From the NCBI GenBank assembly GCA_027596195.1, contig JADGJG010000680.1, positions 1 to 14,279 of the forward strand: 14,279 nt of DNA, in the 5' to 3' direction. The position numbers and the translations under genes are program-made. Shown here in pieces: positions 10,597-14,279 of this stretch. Position 1 is the first letter of the stretch; each line of letters opens with the position of its first letter. The notes beneath the pieces were generated by a model. That model made no database searches, was not told the DNA's origin, and saw only the letters and a program-made list of their open reading frames with translations. The DNA is from Podochytrium sp. JEL0797 (Eukaryota > Chytridiomycota > Chytridiomycetes > Chytridiales > Chytriomycetaceae).

Positions 10597-10717
10597 TCGT
10601 CAACCACCAGTCGTTCCTGGCAATCCAATCCCTGGGTGTCACCCATAACTCCCACGGATGGTGATTGTTCAGTAGCACTGCTGGGACCGGTAATGAGAGT
10701 CCTGTTCTCTTGTATCC

Positions 10718-10852
10718 AAAAGGTGTGTAATCGTGCCTCTCGTCCCACTCCTCTTCCCTCCCACTACCTCCTGGCCACTGATGAACGCGTGCGGCAATAC
10801 CTTACATCTAATCCTGATTCTAATGAACGACAATAGCCGCTGATGGCCACTC
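10718..10852 (+). repeat. Direct repeat copy 1 (5' splice site plus snoRNA)
   Basis: This unit begins at the exon end AAAAG|GTGTGTA and continues past the snoRNA. It recurs at 11000-11132 with a few substitutions and a 2-base indel in the leader and complete identity over the snoRNA core. Confidence 0.9.
10772..10849 (+). ncRNA. Box C/D snoRNA-like element, copy 1 (78 bases)
   Basis: Terminal TGGCCA at both ends pairs with itself because it is its own reverse complement. Box C is CTGATGA (10778-10784), box D is CTGA (10840-10843), an internal D'-like CTGA is at 10814-10817 and a C'-like AATGAAC follows. Stem, box C, box D and stem abut directly as in canonical C/D snoRNAs. The guide candidates just upstream of D' (ending in CATCTAATC) and of D (ending in CAATAGCCG) have no rRNA target I can recognise from memory. 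It lies in host intron 1, 72 bases from the 3' splice site. Confidence 0.78.
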
Positions 10853-10999
10853 TCCCCCTCATGCTCTCCATTTTCTCTCCTGTTTAAACGACGTTGAAAC
10901 TGAACTCTATTTGTTTCACAGAAGATCTCTGCATCTTCCATCACATCTCGTGGTGAGGCTCGATTTGGTAGCTTCTCGTTCGAGGTGCATTCGTCTTGC

Positions 11000-11132
11000 A
11001 AAAGGTGTGTAGTCCTTCCTCTCGTCCCACTCCTCTTCCCTCCCAGACTCGTGGCCACTGATGAACGCGTGCGGCAATACCTTACATCTAATCCTGATTC
11101 TAATGAACGACAATAGCCGCTGATGGCCACTC
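11000..11132 (+). repeat. Direct repeat copy 2 (5' splice site plus snoRNA)
   Basis: Second copy of the unit at 10718-10852. It again starts with AAAAG|GTGTGTA at an exon end, so a segment carrying the donor site and snoRNA was duplicated. The downstream intron halves and the exons themselves are not clearly related. Confidence 0.9.
11052..11129 (+). ncRNA. Box C/D snoRNA-like element, copy 2 (78 bases)
   Basis: Every base matches the element at 10772-10849, including terminal TGGCCA stems, box C at 11058-11064 and box D at 11120-11123. It lies in host intron 2, 71 bases from the 3' splice site. Identity confined to the snoRNA core, against a diverged leader, suggests the RNA is under selection or recently converted. 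Confidence 0.78.
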
Positions 11133-11341
11133 CCTTTCCCCAATCCTCTCCACTTCTCTTGCTCTCCCCCACGATGTTTCTAAACACCGACCCTTTCCAG
11201 ATTGCATGCTCGAGTCTCATACCACTTGGTCCGTTGGTGAATTGTCTTTCTCTCGATATCCGCAAGGTTTGTTTTCCTCCGTCCCACACCCGTACCCCGC
11301 CTCCCCTTCCCCTTTTCCCTTCAAACATCGGAAACGAGTCT

Positions 11342-11423
11342 GGCCCTGATGTTCAACCATGCTAATCCTGAACTTTCCTCCTTGAGGGGAAACAAGTGTA
11401 GTAAACTATTATTTTTCTGAGCC
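11342..11423 (+). ncRNA. Probable box C/D snoRNA in host intron 3, candidate 18S guide
   Basis: Box C-like CTGATGT at 11346-11352, D' CTGA at 11368-11371 and box D CTGA at 11417-11420, with a short GGC/GCC closing stem. The bases before D' (CCATGCTAAT at 11357-11366) are a 10-base perfect complement to ATTAGCATGG, which I recall as a conserved 18S rRNA stretch. The D'+5 rule would place methylation on the A before GCATGG, possibly the yeast snR53 target region (A796). The closing stem is short and box C has one unusual base, so this is weaker than the duplicated element. It ends 87 bases before the 3' splice site. Confidence 0.6.
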
Positions 11424-11613
11424 TTTCTCTTTTTCCCACACTCTCTCCCTCCTCCACCCTCCCTCGCTTTTGTTGTCTTGTGAATTCTCACCTTTTCCAA
11501 TCATGATTAGATCAACGCTCGCGCAAGCTTCCACACGATCGTTCCTTCGTTTCATCTACGTTCCCAAACGGTGAGTTTCGATACCCTTCCCCGTATCACT
11601 CCTTCCCTTCCCT

Positions 11614-11712
11614 CGGTTATGAGGATAACTATTTCCTTTGGCTGTCTCATTGGCGTAAAAAATTGCGTCAAAATGATGATCAAGGTTTTGTTTCGCGACT
11701 ATTTCTGAACCG
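11614..11712 (+). ncRNA. Probable box C/D snoRNA in host intron 4
   Basis: Closing stem CGGT (11614-11617) with ACCG (11709-11712). Box C-like ATGAGGA lies at 11619-11625 (one mismatch from RTGATGA), a perfect C'-type ATGATGA at 11673-11679 and box D CTGA at 11705-11708. The guide before D is TTTCGCGACTATTT, complementary to an AAATAGTCGCGAAA sequence. That resembles the 18S CTAAATAGT segment that some snoRNAs (possibly yeast snR56) target, but the part beyond AAATAGT is species-variable and unverified. It ends 77 bases before the 3' splice site. Confidence 0.58.
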
Positions 11713-11720
11713 TTCCCTTG

Positions 11721-11741
11721 CTCTCTCTCTCTCTCTCTCTC
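11721..11741 (+). repeat. CT dinucleotide microsatellite
   Basis: About ten and a half CT units inside host intron 4, between the snoRNA and the 3' splice site. Confidence 0.95.
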
Positions 11742-11829
11742 AAATACTTCCATTCTTGACGAATCAAAAACTGATTTTTTTTTGTTTAGGTTTGTTTTTA
11801 TTATGATTTCTTCTCCCTTCTATATTCCA

Positions 11830-11835
11830 AATAAA
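11830..11835 (+). terminator. AATAAA poly(A) signal of the snoRNA host transcript
   Basis: AATAAA lies 40 bases into the final exon (starting 11790). From here to 12016 no gene is seen on either strand. Confidence 0.5.
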
Positions 11836-12016
11836 CTTTCTGAATTATCGTATTTCTATTAAAATCGGGAAATATGGTCGTGGAGGGGTCTGACAGTTCT
11901 TTTGGGATTTCTTCCACGAACCCAGTCGCCATGATATGAAACGGATGGAAAGCATTGAACCAACCAGGTCTTTGTTTGAATGAGGCGGGTATACGGCCCT
12001 CAAACTGTGCGGGGTG

Positions 12017-12185
12017 TCATCTCACCACTTTGAGCTGCGATTTGGCTTCGGCGCCGGCATTTTGTTGCTTGTTGAGGCGGGCCATGGCCGATTTTTGTGC
12101 CTGAAAGAGAGAGAGGGCAGCGGAGGTTAATGGTTGTGGTGTGTGAATGAAGCAGGGATGGGGTACGCACGTTTCCTCCTCCCAT
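12017..12185 (-). CDS. N-terminal part of a small MGGGN/SERF-like protein (2 exons, apparent C-terminal loss)
   Basis: Exon 1 (12185-12171) encodes MGGGN. A 70-base intron (GTGCGT..TTTCAG) joins it to AQKSAMARLNKQQ at 12100, which runs through AGAEAKSQLKV. This matches the start of a small, highly charged eukaryotic family related to SERF/4F5 and plant At2g23090, whose members normally continue into a C2H2-like zinc finger (an IxCxxC motif). Here the frame reads on to VVR and stops at 12017. A GTGAGA donor after SQLKV suggests a further intron, yet I find no CxxC-coding exon in the minus strand down to 11860. Either the remaining exon is far away, the gene is truncated, or the short 32-residue product is real. 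Confidence 0.55.
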
Positions 12186-12661
12186 GGTGGTTTGTTTTGA
12201 TGTTTTTGGGGACCAAAATATTCAAACAAGCCCAGGCTTGTGTGATTCTGGATGGAGCCTAAACAACCGAAAATGTTATAAATGGAAGGATAGGGAGGGA
12301 GGAACGGGTGGCAAGAAGGAAAGAAGAGTGTCATGTCGGCGGGGGGGGGGGCGCTTTTAAAATTCAGGGAATGAACCACCTTCGGACTCACCCAACAAAC
12401 TAGAGGGGGTCACAAGGAATGCATTTCATGATATTATAATATATGTAATATATTTAACAGTTGGTTTGAAGGGGGGAGTTTCCAGCCAGGCAAATTAGTT
12501 GCAGAGGGGCAGAGGGGGAGAAAAAAGGGCCCGCCACAATCTCCTCCCTCGTCCGCACTGTCACCGTCCACGATCGTCTGAGTAAACCCGGGCAGCGCGA
12601 GTGTGCCCCACTCCCCACCATCCTCATTCCCCATGGAAGATGAAACGACGTTCCCGTAGGC
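12186..12661. other. Gene-poor interval with compositional islands
   Basis: No supported gene. It contains a G-run near 12340-12350 and a short AT-rich island at about 12429-12461 (ATATTATAATATATGTAATATATTT). The small overlapping minus-strand ORFs do not resemble proteins. It probably includes the promoter of the MGGGN-like gene. Confidence 0.5.
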
Positions 12662-12871
12662 TTATGTTTTCGCAACGTGTCGATGTATCGGACCCATTTT
12701 GAGACCATGGGACGGGAGAGGGACCGCGATGGTTGTGAGTGCGCCGCTGCGTTGTTTGCGGTGGGGGTTGGAGGTTGTGAGGGATGTGTGGAGGGTGATG
12801 ACTTGTTCGGCGATTAGTAGTTTGTAGCTGTGGGGGTATTGAGTTCGTTTTGTGGGGAGGATGCGGGCCAT
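12662..12871 (-). CDS. Doubtful 69-residue ORF divergent from the K+ channel
   Basis: A minus-strand frame starting MARILPTKRTQYPHSYKLL and ending HRHVAKT. The first two-thirds have protein-like composition (LLIAEQVITLHTSLTT). No family is recognised, and a possible donor GTCCGA near the end hints at splicing towards 12600. The strongly skewed base composition of the region weakens the case. It would share a 120-base divergent promoter with the channel gene. Confidence 0.22.
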   Translation of the reverse strand: MARILPTKRTQYPHSYKLLIAEQVITLHTSLTTSNPHRKQRSGALTTIAVPLPSHGLKMGPIHRHVAKT

Positions 12872-12991
12872 ATATCGAAATGAAATGAAATTTTTTTGGG
12901 AAAAGAACCTTGACCCGAGAACCCAAGCACGCTCCCCAGCCGCCGAGATACCCAAACCCCTCTTTTTCAGCCGCCAATCTTTGACAAAGAA

Positions 12992-14279
12992 ATGATACCC
13001 TCACATTGTCAGTTCCACGCGGCCCTCCTCGTCCCCGTGTCCACGTTCCTCACCCTCCAAAGCTTCACAACGCCTGTCGACTGGCACGCTGTGAACCCGG
13101 GGCTGGCGGGAAGCAACCATGTGGCCCTCTTTTGTGGGTCCATCTCCACACTCGCCGTCTTTCTGCAGATCGAGTCTTCAGCTGCGTCGTCCAAGGGCGT
13201 TGTGATTGGGAGTATCCTGCAAGGGTCCATCCAGTTCGTCCAAGTTGTGTATTATGTGGCCACGTGGAATCCAAGCAACCCTGTTTCAGTATTTATCCAC
13301 GACGGAGCCTTGTTTTCCGTCGCTTCAGCTACAACGTCGTTCTTGGCCGTTGTTTGGGCGACTCGGTCTCGGCCCGGTGCGTGCAAGACGCTCACGTCGT
13401 TCCAAACCCAGGCCGTTTCGTTAACCATTTGCCTGATGGCGTATATTACAATCGGGGCACTGATCTACACGGTCGTGGAGGGATGGAACTTGAATGATTC
13501 GATCTATTTCATGGTTTCGGTTGTGACGGCGATTGGGTTCGGGGACTGGTATCCGAAGACGGTGGTGGGGAAGCTGGTGTTGTTTCCGAGTGCGTGTGTG
13601 GGGATGTTGATGGTGGGGTTGTTGCTTTATACGATGAGGAAGGCGATGAAGGAAGGGAGGGGGGGGGGGATTGATCGCGTGGAATCAATCTGTTCTTCAG
13701 CGTCGTCGGTGTCGTTGTCTGATTCCTCGTCTGATGTGAGCCACTCGATGGATATCGCAAGTCCGCCAGTCCCAGTCGTCAAGTTGTCCAAAAACACGTT
13801 CCTCGATGCCGTCTTGTTCTCAGCGCCGCATTTGCGATCCAAAATGCTCACGTGTTTTCACGCGCAGATTCAGTCACCGCAAATCAATCTCGCGTTCATC
13901 TACCTCGTTTTCTATATCCTCGCGAGTGCGGCCGTGTTCTCATGGTTGGAAGGATGGTCCTTGTTTGATAGTGTTTATTTCACTTTTACGACCCTCACAA
14001 CGCTTGGGTTTGGAGATTTGAGTCCAAAGACGCAGGGGTCCAAGTCGTTGTTGGTTTGGTTTGTGGCGGGTGGGGTTGGGGGGATGGCGGCCATTGGGAG
14101 TATGATTGGGGAGAGGGTGATGGGGATGTGGAGGAAGGAGGAGGAGGCGGGGGTGGGGGGGGAGCGGTTGGAGGGGGTTGTGGTGTGTGCGGGGTTGGTG
14201 CATGGGTTTGTAAAGGGGTATGGGGCGATTGCGGCTTCGGGTGGTGGTGGTGCTGGGGAGGGGAGGGGTGTGGGTGTGG
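12992..14279 (+). CDS. TOK1: TOK-type two-pore outward-rectifier K+ channel, 3' end outside window
   Basis: One uninterrupted frame of 429 codons from ATG 12992 runs off the right edge without a stop. Hydrophobic segments occur in the TOK order: helix 1 (FHAALLVPVSTFL), 2 (ALFCGSISTLAVFL), 3 (SILQGSIQFVQVVYYVA), 4 (FSVASATTSFLAVVW), 5 (LTICLMAYITIGALIYTVV), pore 1 with TAIGFGD (selectivity filter 181-185), 6 (LVLFPSACVGMLMVGLLLY), 7 (LAFIYLVFYILASAAVF), pore 2 with TLGFGD (338-342), and 8 (LLVWFVAGGVGGMAAIG). Such channels sit in the fungal plasma membrane and release K+ when driven outward. A Ser-rich linker separates the two pore halves, and a Gly-rich cytosolic tail begins near the edge. 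A pyrimidine tract and CAG just upstream (ending 12970) are in frame with the ATG, so an extra 5' exon is possible. Confidence 0.9.
   Translation, partial: MIPSHCQFHAALLVPVSTFLTLQSFTTPVDWHAVNPGLAGSNHVALFCGSISTLAVFLQIESSAASSKGVVIGSILQGSIQFVQVVYYVATWNPSNPVSVFIHDGALFSVASATTSFLAVVWATRSRPGACKTLTSFQTQAVSLTICLMAYITIGALIYTVVEGWNLNDSIYFMVSVVTAIGFGDWYPKTVVGKLVLFPSACVGMLMVGLLLYTMRKAMKEGRGGGIDRVESICSSASSVSLSDSSSDVSHSMDIASPPVPVVKLSKNTFLDAVLFSAPHLRSKMLTCFHAQIQSPQINLAFIYLVFYILASAAVFSWLEGWSLFDSVYFTFTTLTTLGFGDLSPKTQGSKSLLVWFVAGGVGGMAAIGSMIGERVMGMWRKEEEAGVGGERLEGVVVCAGLVHGFVKGYGAIAASGGGGAGEGRGVGV

Larger units (their letters stand above)
10600..11850 (+). ncRNA. Putative spliced snoRNA host transcript (5 exons, 4 introns)
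   Basis: Splice signals define exons ending at 10722, then 10922-11004, 11201-11266, 11511-11570, and a last exon from 11790 with AATAAA at 11830-11835. Introns are GTGTGT..TTCACAG (199 bases), GTGTGT..TTCCAG (196, with TCTAAAC branch motif), GTTTGT..GATTAG (244) and GTGAGT..GTTTAG (219). They are three to four times longer than most coding introns nearby. Exons are tiny and give no protein I recognise; the best frame near exon 4 starts with an ATG that the splice would remove. Each intron holds one box C/D snoRNA-like element ending 71-87 bases before the 3' splice site. The 5' end of the transcript is a guess. Known host genes of this kind exist in animals, and some fungi also place snoRNAs in introns. 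Confidence 0.6.

Noticed and set aside
10641..10722. Possible further C/D snoRNA around GGTGATTG near the first host exon
   Set aside because: The box C match is poor, no closing stem is present and there is no CTGA at a suitable distance.
10324..10836. Plus-strand 170-codon ORF
   Set aside because: It crosses the host splice donor, ends in the snoRNA and has an implausible Phe/Leu/Cys run; it is a shadow of non-coding sequence.
11502..11850. A 46-codon spliced frame starting MIRSTLAQASTRSF that looks like a mitochondrial presequence
   Set aside because: Its ATG precedes the 3' splice site GATTAG used by the host transcript, and the continuation after the next intron (rich in Phe, Tyr, Ile, Ser) reads like AT-rich untranslated sequence. 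It remains possible if that splice is wrong.

Overview
The window reads as eukaryotic nuclear DNA, most likely from a fungus. Protein genes are interrupted by short GT-AG introns, mostly 45-75 bases, with clear branch-like CTAAC or CTGAC motifs. Genes are packed closely on both strands. The right end carries an eight-helix, two-pore outward-rectifier K+ channel of the TOK type, a fungal architecture. An RS/RD-tailed ZRANB2-like protein is unusual for the best-known yeasts and hints at an early-diverging lineage, but that placement is inference.

Layout. 1-458: a very G-rich low-complexity block, then a presumed promoter. 459-1200 (+): ZRANB2-like RanBP2 zinc-finger protein. 1228-3525 (-): seven-exon, 636-residue membrane-anchored protein disulfide isomerase relative, tail-to-tail with the first gene. 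3526-3834: divergent promoter. 3835-4785 (+): four-exon acyl-protein thioesterase. 5040-7124 (+): three-exon, 657-residue unrecognised disordered protein. 7243-8918 (+): three-exon tRNA pseudouridine synthase Pus3/Deg1. 9024-9293 (+): 89-residue single-helix protein. 9356-9990 (-): three-exon MAPEG-family membrane protein. 10135-10596 (-): doubtful ORF. About 10600-11850 (+): an apparently non-coding multi-exon transcript whose introns each hold one box C/D snoRNA-like element. 12017-12185 (-): start of a small MGGGN/SERF-like protein without its expected C-terminal half. 12186-12991: gene-poor. 12992 to the right edge (+): TOK-type K+ channel, open at the 3' end.

The protein genes are housekeeping functions with no common pathway: RNA processing, oxidative folding, depalmitoylation, tRNA modification, lipid/glutathione-type membrane chemistry and K+ transport. 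The most notable region is the snoRNA host gene. Its four reconstructed introns (196-244 bases, far longer than most coding introns here) each place one C/D element 71-87 bases upstream of the 3' splice site, the arrangement known from animal snoRNA host genes. The first two introns carry identical 78-base copies. All exon joins were worked out by hand from reading frame, splice signals and family resemblance; none is supported by transcript data.
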